Source: Nissolia schottii
Lineage: Eukaryota; Streptophyta; Magnoliopsida; Fabales; Fabaceae
DNA length: 64,000 nucleotides
Assembly (NCBI GenBank): GCA_003254905.1
Contig: QANU01094673.1
Location: 299,447 to 363,446 of the forward strand
Direction: 5' to 3'
Shown here: positions 1-11,939 of the stretch, piece after piece
How positions within the stretch are numbered: position 1 is the stretch's first letter
How the letters are laid out: each line of letters starts with the position of its first letter
The notes under the pieces: generated by a model
The model's database searches: none
Told to the model about the DNA's origin: nothing
Seen by the model: only the letters and a program-made list of their open reading frames with translations
Made by a program: the position numbers and the translations under genes

Positions 1-333
1 TGGTAGTGATAATAGAGGAGGTGGTGGTGGTAGCCATGGCAGGGTGGCGACGATGATGGAGGATAGTGATAGTGGTGGTGGTTGTGTCGACTACAATGGT
101 GATGATGGTAGTAGAAGTGATGGTAGCATCAGTGGTGGGTAGTGGTAGTGGTATGTGGTTGCAGTGGTGGTGATAGTTGTGGCAGTGACAATGGTGATGG
201 TTGTGGTGGTGGTGATGACAGTAGTGTGTGGTATATGTTGACGGTAGTGGCGACAATGGTGAGAGTGGTAGATGGTCGCAGTGGTTGTGGGTGGTGGTGG
301 TGGCTCATGGAGATAGAGGGGTGTTTATGTTAG
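1..333. repeat. GGT/GAT-rich low-complexity tract
   Basis: The first ~330 bases are an imperfect array of GGT, GAT and GTG triplets (for example tggtggtggt and gatgatgg). Open frames through it encode only Gly/Val/Asp/Ser-rich low-complexity peptide and are not credible genes. The tract may continue to the left of the window. Confidence 0.8.
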
Positions 334-556
334 GAATATTTTGTTAAAATAAAAGTTAAAGGATTACCGTAGAAGTGGTAATCCAGATAAACACCCCATT
401 AGGGTAATCCACATTACCACTTCAAAGATAATGTGGATTACTTTGGTAATTCACATTGCTAGCAATGTTGTATTACTAAATAGGTTAATATGGATTGTCA
501 GATAATTTAGGTGTAAGATTATTAATAATTTATCCACATTACCTCATACCAGATGC
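334..556. other. AT-rich spacer with inverted GGTAATCC-type words
   Basis: No gene is visible. The words ggtaatcc, gtaatccacattacc and aatgtggattac recur in both orientations between 360 and 550, suggesting the remains of a small inverted-repeat element. I cannot define its ends or a target-site duplication. Confidence 0.35.
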
Positions 557-566
557 CTCCTAAAAT

Positions 567-727
567 ACCAACAAAGGTGTTGACGTAGTGGTAGATGCAC
601 ACTAAGGCCCCAGGAGAAAACCCGGGTTTGATTTCTAAAAAAAGCACCAGTTGAGAGGATAAGCCTCATTACGTTCAAAAGGATTAATCTGTTTCTCTTA
701 TAAAAAGAGTAGAAGATAAAAAAAAAT
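567..727 (+). mobile_element. SINE, tRNA-derived type, with 10-bp TSD
   Basis: A 161-bp insertion is flanked by a perfect 10-bp direct repeat, ctcctaaaat, at 557-566 and 728-737. Near the 5' end is a box-A-like word (gtagtggtagatgc, ~585-598); about 35 bases later is a box-B-like word (gggtttgatttc, ~626-637). The 3' end is A-rich. This is the layout of a plant tRNA-derived SINE mobilised by a LINE machinery. The TSD and both promoter-like boxes are seen directly; the SINE class is inferred from them. A box-B-like word alone would be weak, but the exact flanking duplication makes the call fairly solid. Confidence 0.72.
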
Positions 728-737
728 CTCCTAAAAT

Positions 738-1393
738 TATTAAATTAAACCTAAGAAAACTCTTACTTGAGCAATTTATCAAAATTAATTAAATCATCAT
801 TAATTAATGATGTAAAATGAGATCGGTGGCATTTTGGAATCAACCCCTAATCTTAATAATATTATTTGATAAATGTTATTTACTATAATAATTTTGTGGG
901 TGATATCATATTAACTTACTCATCTTATTTTATTTATCATTAAATAAGATGCAATGAGTTTTTACTTATTTAAATCTCGTTTAATAATAATGAGATAGTT
1001 TCTGTCTGACACAAAGTGTACAATTAAAGCTAACACAACCTTATATATTTTATATTTTCCATATTTGCCTTAAAACTTTTGAGGCGTCGCATGTGTTCAG
1101 ACCCCTTTCGCTTTGTGTTGTGTTCATACTCTTTTGGAATTTTCCTCCGAAATTCTCTGCCTTTCCTCTTGTGCTTCCCTCGCCTTCGCTTTCTACAGTT
1201 TCTTTTCTTTCTCTGTTCATGTTCTTAAGCTGCTCTCTCTCTCTCTCTCTCTCTGCTTTGTCAACATAATTTCTAGTCTCTTTAGTCGTAGCAACTGCTA
1301 CTACTGCGTTTCATAAACACTGAGCTCTATCCGCAATCTCATTCATTCATTCACTCATTACCCACCAAATTCTTCTTCTGAGTCAGTGTCAGC
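738..1393 (+). promoter_or_regulatory. LUG upstream region and 5' UTR
   Basis: AT-rich upstream DNA (738-1080) passes into pyrimidine-rich sequence with a (CT)n run at 1233-1254, typical of a plant 5' UTR. A ttatatattttatatt stretch near 1042 could serve as a TATA region. The transcription start cannot be fixed from sequence, and a 5'-UTR intron is possible. The coding start at 1394 is chosen because it opens the conserved LEUNIG N-terminus [11 protein letters not shown]. Confidence 0.5.
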
Positions 1394-3109
1394 ATGTCTC
1401 AGACTAACTGGGAAGCTGATAAGATGTAAGTGTTGCTTTCGTTCCTTTAGTTGTGGTTTTTTTTTTAAATTTTTTTTATTAACATTTCGATTTTTTTTCA
1501 CTGTTTTATGGTGTTTTTATTCAGTTTTGGAACTTGGGTTTTGGCTCTTTCTAACTTTTTTTTTTTTTTGGGGTTTTTGTGATTCGGGTTATGGGTTTCT
1601 GCTGTTTTTCGATTTGGGGTTGGTTTATCTCCCTCAGTTTGGTTATATCTGTATTGCATTTTACAAATGTGTGAGGAAATTTTGATGTGTATGTTAGGGT
1701 TTCTTAACCCTGTGCAATTAGAAGGTGGTTTTTTTTTACCCCCCTCCTTTACATTGACTGAAATTGTCTGTTTTTGTTGTTGAACTGTTTTGTTCCTGCA
1801 TTTGGGTTGCTGATATTTATGGCTACTGGGTTTTGTGACATTTTTTGTGGTATATTTGATGTAAAGGTGATAGCAAACTTTGTTTCTCATGGTTGAACTG
1901 GCTTATGAAACACCTCTGCTTACACTGTGTAATTTCAGGTTAGATGTTTACATCCATGATTACCTAGTGAAGAGGGATTTGAAGGCTTCAGCTCAGGCAT
2001 TTCAAGCTGAAGGGAAAGTATCCTCGGACCCTGTTGGTGAGTTACTTAGAAAACTAAGAAGCTGGATTTAATGCTTATGTTTTATCCATTTTATTATTTA
2101 TTTATTTATTTGTTTGTTTGTTTAATTTTGTGATTGCAATATGGAATTGCAGCTATTGATGCCCCTGGTGGATTTCTTTTCGAGTGGTGGTCAGTTTTCT
2201 GGGACATATTTATTGCCAGGACTAATGAGAAGCACTCAGAGGTTGCTGCATCCTATATTGAGGTTGATAATCTTGTCAGTTTTTCTTCTTTTTTTTTTTT
2301 CATGTTTCTTACATGCTACATCTAAGTAGAATGATTTCGATGGATATTAAGTGATGAAAAAACCGCATTGAGGCAGATTGCCAGTTGATAAACTATCACT
2401 ATACCGTTACATGTGTTCAATAAGATAGTTTGTGCATCTGATGGGTAGTACAACTTCCAAGATTGTGCCTCCTGACTAATGAATGATTTGCTTAGCTGTT
2501 TCTGGCTTGCTAGATGTAGTGTAGCTGTTGTGGAAGGGTGGGGTATTTTCCTTACCATCACATTTATTAAATAAGATCATAGGAAGACATTTATTCTTTA
2601 ATTCAGGTTGTTGAATAGGTTGTTAGCAGTATGATTTCAAAAAGTACGTTGTTTTTTGATGTTATCATTTTCACTGAAGTAAACATAATTAATTGCATAC
2701 AGACACCTGCTTTTATGTTGTCTTGTTAACTTGTGGCGGAAAGGCAACATTGAATGCTTATTTGTGCAAATCTACGAAAGAAAATTTGGGAAGTTTAATA
2801 ATATTTCTCCCATTTTTAATGAGAGCTTACATTTCCATTTCATCTCGTGGCATTTTTTTTCTTTTTCAAAATGTACCATTATCAATTTGTCCCTATTTTG
2901 TTTGGAGAGGCCCTTGATGTTTATGGATTATGAAACTTCTTTTGCAGACACAATTAATTAAGGCTAGGGAACAACAGCAACAGCAACAACAGCCGCAGCC
3001 GCAACCCCAACAGTCACAACATCAACAGCAGCAGCAGCAACAACAGCAACAGATGCAGATGCAGCAGCTCCTGTTACAGAGACATGCTGCTCAGCAGCAG
3101 CAACAACAG

Positions 3110-3144
<35 letters not shown>

Positions 3145-6100
3145 GCCACAACAACAGCAGCAACCATCACAACAACAGCAGAGTAGGGACAGGGCTCATC
3201 TCTTAAATGGCGGTACAAATGGTTTAGTTGGAAATCCTGGCACTGCTAATGCACTTGCAACAAAGATGATTGAGGATAGGTTAAAACTGCCCCTTCAGAG
3301 GGATTCTTTGGATGATGCTGCAATGAAGGTAAGGTGTTTTCGTTACCTAATTATATATGAAGTACTGCTTTGATGATATGTATTCATGGATATTTCATGG
3401 TATTTTATACAGCAAAGATTTGGAGACCAACTCATGGACCCAAATCATGCCTCAATATTGAAGTCCTCTGCAGCTACTGGCCAGCCTTCAGGGTGATTTT
3501 CCTTAGAACTTAGCTTTCATTACTTTCTGTTTTAGTCTTTAAATTGGTAAGATGTATGTCCTGGACAAAGAAGGTAATGCTTGATTAGTCTGTCAATGTG
3601 GCTGCGCTAATTTAGTTGATCTGAAAGAGCATGAGTTGAAGCTTACTTGATCAATTTGAAACAAAAAAATAGAGGGGATCTTGTGTGGTAAATGTTGTAG
3701 AAGCAGCCAAATAGTCTAGTCTTCTCTGGAAGGGAGGGCAATGAACAGAGTTGCATTAATTCATTTAAAGTGGGCCTGTTCCCTTGAAAAATTAACAGTT
3801 ATTTGCTTCCTTTTTTTTTCTCTAAACTTATTTGAATTAAATTCATTTTCTTAGTGTGTAGTATGGTATTCTTTGTTGCAATGGGCATTGACTTTGTTTG
3901 CATTAAAATTTCTTGAATTTAGGCAAGTTTTGCATGGTGCTGGTGGTGGCATGTCTCCACAGGTTCAAGCTCGCAGTCAGCAATTACCAGGGTCTACCCC
4001 GGTATGCTATTGTTGCTAGAGTGATCTTATTACTTACTGTATTACTTCTTAGCTTCTTTCCTCTGACATGCCATGTGGAAACAGGACATAAAGAGCGAGA
4101 TTAATCCTGTTTTAAATCCCAGAGCTGCGGGTCCTGAAGGATCATTGATTGGAATGCCTGGTATTCTCTCATGTTCTTTTTCTAATGTAACTGGTTTGCG
4201 TCATTCTATTGAAGCTGGTTTACAGGCATGTGATGCGATTTGTTTTCCATCTTGACTGCTCATTGCAATTTATTCATGACCTGTTGGTTGAGGATATTTT
4301 GGGATTTAGTCATAGAAGTTTTATGATGTTTTACACAATTCTTGCACACAGATTGAGTTAATAGGAGCTTTTCTTATGTCAGGATCAAATCAAGGCAGCA
4401 ACAATTTGACTCTGAAAGGGTGGCCACTCACAGTGAGTAGTTTTTAAATTTTTTTTTAATTTTTATTTCTTATTTCATTTTAATGTTCATTCAAATTAAA
4501 TGTTATTGTTGGTGCATATAATCATTTCTTCCTAAACTTGACCATCATTTTAAATATGTTTTTCTTCAAATTTTTGGTGTCCTGGAGTCTATTTGCAAGT
4601 GAGATTGGGTGTAGCTTTCCCCCCTCTCTCTCTCTCTCTCATGGGAATTGAACTTATCACCTCTACCTTAACCCTATCCCACCCATTCAACCGCAGTCAT
4701 GATCAAGTGGCAATTACCCTTCTTTTCTTGTCTCTGTTAACCCTTAAAAACCTCCCTCTTCTGATAGAATGGTAGCTTCTTATCTGAAGTCTCAAACTAT
4801 CACTCTACCAAGTTCTGTCACTTTGACATTGTATATTGATAAAAATAAGCAATGGAGTTATTAAGTTTTGCAATTTACCTTTTCTTTCTGTAATTAGGGG
4901 TTGGAGCAACTACGATCTGGTCTACTTCAGCCGCAAAAACCTTTCATGCAAGCACCTCAGACTTTTCATCAACTTCCAATGTTGACACCACAACATCAGC
5001 AACAGCTCATGCTAGCACAAGCACAACAAAATTTGGCAACGCCATCTGCCAGTGATGATAGTCGAAGACTCAGAATGCTAATGAATAATAGGAATATGGG
5101 CCTAGGTAAGGATGGTCTCTCGAATCCTGTTGGGGATGTAGTATCAAATGTTGGATCACCTCTTCCAGGGGGTGGCCCTCCGTATTCTCGTGGAGATACA
5201 GATATGCTAATGAAGGTGCTTGGTCTCCTTAATTTGTATTTCCATCTTAATTATACTTACATTTGAATGTTCTGTTAATAAGTTTCTCAAAAGTTGCAAC
5301 AAATTTCATGAGTGGCAACTTCTGATTTTTATTTTTATTTAAATTTATAGTTGAGACTGGCTCAGCTACACCAGCAACAGCAGAATGCCAATCCACAGCA
5401 GCAGCAACTTCAACAGCATGCTCTTTCAAATCAGCAATCTCTGGCTTCAAATCATAACATGCACCAACAAGATAAAGTGGGGGGAGGTGGAAGTATTGGT
5501 GTGGATGGCAGTTTGTCAAACTCCTTTAGAGGAAATGATCAGGTCAGTCCTTTACAGTTGCCCCAACTCCATGCATAGTAGGTTTAGTTCTCTCAAGATT
5601 GTAGATAGTAGACACACTTATCACTTATGTATGAATAGTTCTAGTTAATATGTTGAAACATTGATGATTAACTAAAACAAATGTGTGCTAATGGAGAATT
5701 TAATGCATTTTAACTATGTAATTTTTTTTACATTTCTTTCTGCGTAGTCCTTTGAATATATATGTGATGAGTCATCTGTAACAGAAACAAAAGTTTTTTA
5801 TTTATTTATTTATTTTTTTAATATAATACTACAATTGGAAATTGCAATGTTAACTACTTGTTTGTTTCATTTGTAAGTGATTGTTTAGATCATATATCGG
5901 AAAGAAATGACTGGTGATCTGTCACCTGATTATGACTGATTTAGTTTCTATTTTCTATATCTTCACATTAGCATAAATTCCTGTCTCTGAATTTGGAAGA
6001 CAGCTTATATGTGTACATTGTGTAGAGTCTGAAATTGATTCCTAACATGGTCTTAATTGTATGAACTTTAAGGTTTCCAAAAACCAGACTGGGAGAAAGA

Positions 6101-9100
6101 GAAAGCAGCCTGTTTCTTCTTCTGGACCTGCCAATAGCTCAGGAACAGCAAATACGGCAGGCCCATCTCCAAGTTCAGCGCCCTCAACTCCCTCAACTCA
6201 TACACCTGGTGATGTCATGTCAATGCCTGCTTTACCTCATAGTAGTAGTTCCACAAAGCCGCAAATGATATTTGCTGCTGATGGCACTGGAACTCTAACG
6301 TCACCATCAAATCAGTTGGTGAGTAGCTCCTTTTTGGTTCAATTGATGGAAGGAATAAAATATTCCTTGCATATAGACTCATTGCCATTCCATTTTGGCA
6401 GTGGGATGATAAGGATCTTGAATTGCAGGCTGATGTGGATCGTTTTGTGGAGGATGGATCTCTTGATGACAATGTTGAATCTTTTTTATCGCATGATGAT
6501 ACAGACCCTAGAGATACCGTTGGTCGTTGTATGGATGTAAGCAAAGGTGCAGTAAACACCATTGTTTTTATTGATTATAAAATATTCTGGTCTTGTCATT
6601 GCAAGTGAAATTTTCTTCACTTCTGATGCAAAAGCTTGCTTTTTTCTTTTTTCTCTCTTCATGGATAACTTGTTTCTCTCCATAGGTAACTAGGCTATTA
6701 GTGGTAGATCTAATGAACAAAAAATCTTAAACAACAGTCAAAGCCCTTAATAAATTGTGCACTCCCCCCCCCCCCACAAATTTCCTTGAGAATATTTGTT
6801 TTTTTTTCTCAAATACAAATTCCCTTAAAAATATTTATCTCGTTCATGTGTTTATCCTTTTTATTTGGAACTGCTGCAGTATTAGCGTTTATGTTGGAAA
6901 TTGGAATATATGGTCAATTGTAATTATGATTGCTGATTGTTAGCACTTACCCACATTAAAAGATATGAGAGCTCCATAATGCATGAAAAGACTGATCAAT
7001 GGATTCCATAACGAAACAACTGGATAATAATGGAAGAACAGATGAAGATCTGATTTTGAGCAAGTACCAACCATAATACACATATAAGGGAAAGGGCCTT
7101 ACATGCCATACAAACCTGCAACTTGTGATTAACAATAAATCTACTTGGAACTGCAGTCTATATAAGGGTTTACCTTATTAAGATTTAAAGCAGCTTTATT
7201 CATCAAATTGGAAAAACTACTTGCACAGAAACACCCCAGAACGGGCAAGAGACCAAATTACACTAGTTATCTCCTTGATTATTCCTTTGCTTGTAAACAG
7301 GCTATTAGTAAAAGTATGCAGTCCATAAACTGTATTTCCTAACTTTAACATCATAATTTAGATTAGATAGGCTGTACTTCACTATCTTATTTGGGTCTGA
7401 CGGTCTGTGGAGATGCATTGTTGCTCTTTAGTTTATGGACTTGTATAGAGAGGTATTGATTCACAAACTGAAGGTATGGATTCGCTTTATTTTCAGGCTT
7501 TACATTTTCCGAAGTAAATTGTGTACGTGCCAGCACAAGCAAAGTCGTCTGCTGCCACTTCTCATCTGATGGGAAATTGCTTGCAAGTGGTGGACATGAC
7601 AAAAAGGTTACTGAAGGCGTTAGTCTTGAAAAGCATGCTTTATTTAGTTCTTTCTCTGTTCAACTTACTTCCTGAAGTTAGCAGTCAACTTGTGCAATAG
7701 ACCTGCTTGAAAATTAAAAAAATATGGAAATTTATGTGATTTGTTCTGTTTATACGTAGAATGTGACATTTCCTCTGTTTCGCAATGCAGGCTGTTTTAT
7801 GGTACACTGATTCTCTCAAGCAGAAAACTACTCTTGAAGAGCATTCGTCTTTAATCACTGATGTCCGTTTTAGCCCAAGCATGCTTCGTCTTGCAACATC
7901 TTCATTTGACAAAACTGTCAGGGTTTGGGATGTTGACAATGTTAGTTGACCGGTCTTTCTTCTTATTGTTTACCACTTTAAAGCCATTGTTTCTGTAGAT
8001 TCTAAATCTATCTCTGAAGTAACTTGATTATCCACATCACAAGTATGCATTTTTAATTTTTTTTTTTTTTTTTAAATTTTTTGCCGACGAAATATTCTGC
8101 ATCAGGCCAAATTTAGATTGTATTCTGTTCAACATGGATGTTGAATTGCACCAAGGTTGTCAAACTTGAGAGTTTAAGTAAACTCGTGGAGTCTTAGCAA
8201 ATTCGAATCGTAAACTCGACTCATAAACTCGTATGAGTTTGCATACATAAAAAAATATATGTTATAAGCAATACAATGAGGAACTAAACTTGATTAAATA
8301 TTATATTTATAATTGAAATTGAATAATGTTAAGTTTAAATTAAATTAATGAAATAAATATCATGCATACACATTAATGCATGATACTTAGTGGTTATGTC
8401 ATATTTTATTTAGTATCTGTATTGTTTTGTAGTTCAACAAAACATAACTCAATTATGATAAATATATGAGATTAGCTTAATAAACTCAATATATATTATC
8501 TAATATGAACAAATTTAGGAAAATATCTAACAAAGTTACAAAATTTGTACATTTTGAGGTAAACTCGTAAACTCGCAGGTAGATTTTAACTCTTAATCTC
8601 GCTAGTAGAATCGAGAGTTTACTTAAACTCGTATGAGTTTACTAAAAAAAGAGTTTACATAAGTGTTAACTCGTTTTGTGTAGTAAAATCGTAAACTTGT
8701 GTTTACGAGTTAACTCGAGATTGTAATAACCATGAATTGCACCATAAATTCTACTATCATAATGTGATATATGCTCAAATTTCTGATTGCTAGATTAATG
8801 TTCCTATGAATTTATTATACCAGGTTTGGAAAATGGTTTTCCTATTATCATATGCAGATGTGAATGGCAATGAGCTGGAATATTTCTAATCGTTGCTGAC
8901 TAGAATAGTTTGTTTGCTTTATCTGTATTTTGATGGATTGTTTTTTTTTTTCCCCTTGTTGATATTCTGCTTTAATGCAGCCTGGGTATTCTCTTCGCAA
9001 CTTTACTGGACATTCAACATCCGTTATGTCCCTTGATTTTCACCCTAATAAAGATGACCTTATCTGCTCTTGTGATGGTGACGGCGAGATACGGTATTGG

Positions 9101-11246
9101 AGCATCAACAATGGCAGTTGTGCTAGAGTCTCAAAGGTAAAATTTTAGCAATATCTTTTGAGTTCAGTTTTGTAGGTTGTTTTGAAGTGATGATGTTTCT
9201 GTTCCAGTTTGCTAAGCTGTCATATTTTCTTGCCAATTAGGGTGGCACTGTGCAGATGAGATTTCAACCTCGATTGGGTAGGTACCTTGCTGCAGCTGCA
9301 GAGAATGTTGTCTCTATACTTGATGTGGAGACACAAGCATGCCGGTATTCATTAAAGGTTGGTATGAATAATTTTTCCAACTCTATTTGTTGAAGTTAAG
9401 ACAAATAAGTCTGTTATTGCTTGCAATGATATTTGCAATTCTTATTATGTCTAGCAGTGAGTTACACCCTTCTGATCTGTCTAGTTATAATCAGATGTCA
9501 ACTTTAAAATAATATTTATTGTTGATTTTCATTAAGGAAAACTTGGATCTAGGTAATTCTTATATTGGTGATTCTATGTTACAAATGGGTCGGTAGCTGT
9601 AAGCCATTAGCATTGCACTCATAAACTTGGCTATATAATAGATCAAATTTGTCTGTTAAAGCCAACCTTTCTGCTCATTATTTTGCAATATATTGTTCAA
9701 TTCAATCTTTGTTTTATGTGTGTATATGTAATTGTGGGGACATTTATCATTCGACCACTATTTCATATGGGTGACAGCTACACAATTGGCCTTAGTTTGT
9801 TGTTTTTGTGACAGTCACAAAGTTATATATGCTTCTGTTTACTGTATGGCAAGATCAGTAGTCATAAATCATTCATTTCCGGATTTTAGTTGCTATTGCA
9901 GACTTTCCGCTAAGGCTTAGTCTATATACTGTATAGTCTTCTGGACTTGCATTAGAGAAACAGAGAGTAGGTCGGTTGTTGGCTCAATAGAATGATATAT
10001 TATGAGTTGATTGGCTACTTGAATCAGTCTTGGCAAGATATAGTAAAATATTTATAATGGTGTTTTGGTGGATATTGCATTTGCATTTGCTCCTAGAAAA
10101 CTGGCAATTTATCTGTTTCTGGCTTTGCCATAGCTCGGAAAGAAACACTAGTCATAGACCATAGTTTCTATAATCAAATGCTTCTGACAGCATTGTATAT
10201 ATTTCCAAACTTTATGTTCCTCCTGGAGTAATTGAATTGTATTTTTATAATCTGTACCTTGAGCATTACTGATTTTTACTATTTGGAATGTGGTACTATG
10301 ATTAGGGACATACAAAGCCGATACATTCTGTATGTTGGGACCCTTCTGGGGAGTTCCTAGCATCTGTCAGTGAGGACTCTGTAAGGGTCTGGACTCTGGG
10401 AACAGGGAGTGAAGGGGAATGTGTTCATGAGCTTAGCTGTAATGGTAATAAGTTTCACTCATGTGTGTTCCATCCGACGTATTCTTCGTTGCTGGTCATT
10501 GGTTGTTACCAGGCAAGTCTACGCCCTTTCTTTATTTCATTTCCTTTCTAGTATGTTTGATATTACAAATTTTGGATGATTTTGATTTGTAACTTATAAG
10601 TGAAATTATTTGTTTATAGAAGGATTAAAATAGGAATTTATTTCATTTTGAGATCCTTTTGGATTTATAACTCATTATGTGGTTGGATTTGAGTGGATTT
10701 ATGATTTATTGAATATGTACATACTTTAGGGATGTTTGGTTGAAAAATTCTCCCCTAATTTTTTTTTTTAATCTCAAGTGTTTGGTATGGGGATAAAAAT
10801 TGAGGACATAAACCACTTGCATGAAAACTTTTCCCCCAATTTTACCACCATACCAAACACACCCTAAAATTGTTTGATCATAAATACACCAATTTGTATG
10901 AATGATATTATGACATGGCTGCTTATGGAGCTCTGACATTGCTATTGTATGTTTAGCTTACCCATATCATCCTGGATGAATGACAAATAAATCTGATCCA
11001 CAATTTTTTTATCCAAAATAAAAAAAATGAAAGAGAGAAAGAAAAGGCTGTTCCACAATAATGTAATTTTGACATGTTACTCTTTGTACTATTGTTCTGC
11101 AGTCATTGGAGCTCTGGAACATGACCGAGAACAAGACAATGACTCTGTCCGCTCACGAAGGTCTTGTTGCCGCCTTGGCGGTTTCAACTGTAAATGGTTT
11201 GGTTGCTTCAGCCAGTCACGACAAGTTCGTCAAGCTCTGGAAGTGA
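1394..11246 (+). CDS. LUG: Transcriptional corepressor LEUNIG, 18 coding exons
   Basis: Exons: 1394-1425, 1939-2036, 2153-2262, 2948-3328, 3413-3492, 3923-4001, 4085-4160, 4383-4432, 4898-5215, 5351-5542, 6073-6318, 6402-6546, 7497-7606, 7791-7940, 8981-9136, 9241-9357, 10306-10512, 11103-11246. Their sum is 2691 nt, giving 896 aa plus TGA, with all phases compatible. Residues 1-88 form the LUFS/LisH domain ([19 protein letters not shown], then [11 protein letters not shown]), which in Arabidopsis LEUNIG contacts the adaptor SEUSS. Residues ~89-158 are a poly-Q tract. A second Q-rich middle region includes the conserved [21 protein letters not shown] basic GRKRKQP near 479-485 is a likely nuclear signal, followed by a Ser/Pro/Thr-rich stretch. 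From ~603 to the C-terminus lie WD40 repeats, with WYTD, VRVWD, IRYWS, VRVWT, LELWN and VKLWK blade ends. Family knowledge: LUG is a Groucho/TLE-type nuclear corepressor with roles in floral identity and organ development. The poly-Q tract and the length near Arabidopsis LUG (931 aa) favour LUG over the shorter paralogue LUH. All introns are GT-AG except the last, which is GC-AG. Confidence 0.96.
2969..3183 (+). repeat. CAG/CAA tract coding poly-glutamine in LUG
   Basis: Interrupted CAG/CAA codons in exon 4 encode a glutamine-rich region (residues ~89-158) with an uninterrupted run of 18 Q. CAG and CAA alternate, which limits slippage. Poly-Q here is a normal LEUNIG feature, although its length varies between species and alleles. 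Confidence 0.9.
4570..4760. other. LUG intron stretch with (CT)n and a box-B-like word
   Basis: Intron 8 contains a (CT)n run (~4624-4640) next to gggaattgaact. The reverse complement of that word resembles a tRNA box B. It could be a minus-strand SINE remnant, but no target-site duplication or box A is evident. Confidence 0.2.
8152..8734. mobile_element. Non-autonomous hAT-like element (copy 1) in LUG intron
   Basis: A 583-bp insertion in intron 14 is flanked by the perfect 8-bp repeat AATTGCAC (8144-8151 and 8735-8742). It starts CAAGGTTGTCAAACT and ends in the inverse of CATGGTTATTACAA, giving imperfect terminal inverted repeats. The interior is filled with AAACTCG/CGAGTTT words in both orientations. 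Eight-bp TSDs with short CA-starting TIRs are typical of the hAT superfamily. There is no coding capacity. A second copy of the family lies at 39213-39646 in the proteasome gene. Confidence 0.75.
10513..10518 (+). other. Non-canonical GC splice donor of the last LUG intron
   Basis: Exon 17 must end at ...TGTTACCAG (10512) and exon 18 must start TCATTGGAG (11103) to keep the conserved CYQSLELWN. The intron begins gcaagt, i.e. AG|GCAAGT, a strong match to the GC-AG subclass of U2 introns. No GT nearby preserves the protein. Confidence 0.88.
10727..10872. mobile_element. Small Tourist/Harbinger-like MITE in LUG intron
   Basis: A ~145-bp palindromic element starts TTTAGGGATGTTTGG and ends CCAAACACACCCTAAA. 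GGG..GTTTGG termini and TA-rich flanks resemble Tourist/PIF-Harbinger MITEs. The exact 3-bp TSD is ambiguous because the flanking TTA and TAA merge with the termini. Confidence 0.55.
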
Positions 11247-11700
11247 ACCTTGACATGCTTGTAGTTTATCCCCCCCCCCCCTTCTTTTTTTGTTGTTTTG
11301 ATCAACCAACCTCCCTCTCTTTTGCTTGAGTTGTGTGTACCTTATGTATTAACTTCTGTAATATTATAACCCTTGTTACACATGTTTCCAGGGTTGTTAC
11401 TTGTAGACGTGCGCTCTTGTTGTGTAATTCCGACTGGATGATGTATTATTATTCTGTACCTTTCTCTCTCTCTCTGGTTACTAGTGCAATGTAGCGACAT
11501 GAATATTGTTTAGGTATAGCGGTAACTGAACAGGCGAAGGCCTTTTTTGTTGGTTATATTGTTTAGGTAAAGACTATAAGTGCCTCTTAAACATGGGTCA
11601 GTTATATTGTATAGAATGATGTTATTTGTAAACTAAACATTCGTAGACACTCCCTTGACGGAAGAAAAAAATATTTTTAGACATTTAATATTCTTTCACT
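11247..11700 (+). other. LUG 3' UTR and downstream sequence
   Basis: Follows the LUG stop codon. It contains a C-run (~11269-11281), a T-run and a (CT)n run near 11462-11476. AT-rich words such as aatattataa (11361) could serve for polyadenylation, but the cleavage site cannot be determined. Confidence 0.45.
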
Positions 11701-11939
11701 CACAAAAGTTTGGGGCTTATCATTTTTATAAAAAAAATTTTAATCTTTGCTTCTTTTTTTTCCCTAAAAAGAACTCTGCATTTTTGTGAGTGTAGGTATT
11801 GATTGTTTAGGTTCTTAAGTGTACAATTAACATCACTTCATATATTCAATATGGTCTCCAATTTTTGTGAGGGTAAAATGAGGAAGAAAGTTCTACGGAT
11901 GATATTTGTGTTTTCAGTTCATGGTAAGTCCCTGGCAGA

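Noticed and set aside
1498..1890. 130-codon minus-strand ORF in LUG intron 1
   Set aside because: Lys/Asn-rich low-complexity translation of T-rich intron sequence, without motifs.
2964..3218. Ala/Val-rich minus-strand ORF opposite the poly-Q tract
   Set aside because: Antisense translation of CAG/CAA codons; the + strand is the conserved LEUNIG exon.
6766..6775. C-run in LUG intron 12 as a functional G-quadruplex
   Set aside because: A single homopolymer C-run without spaced partner runs cannot form the usual four-tract structure alone.
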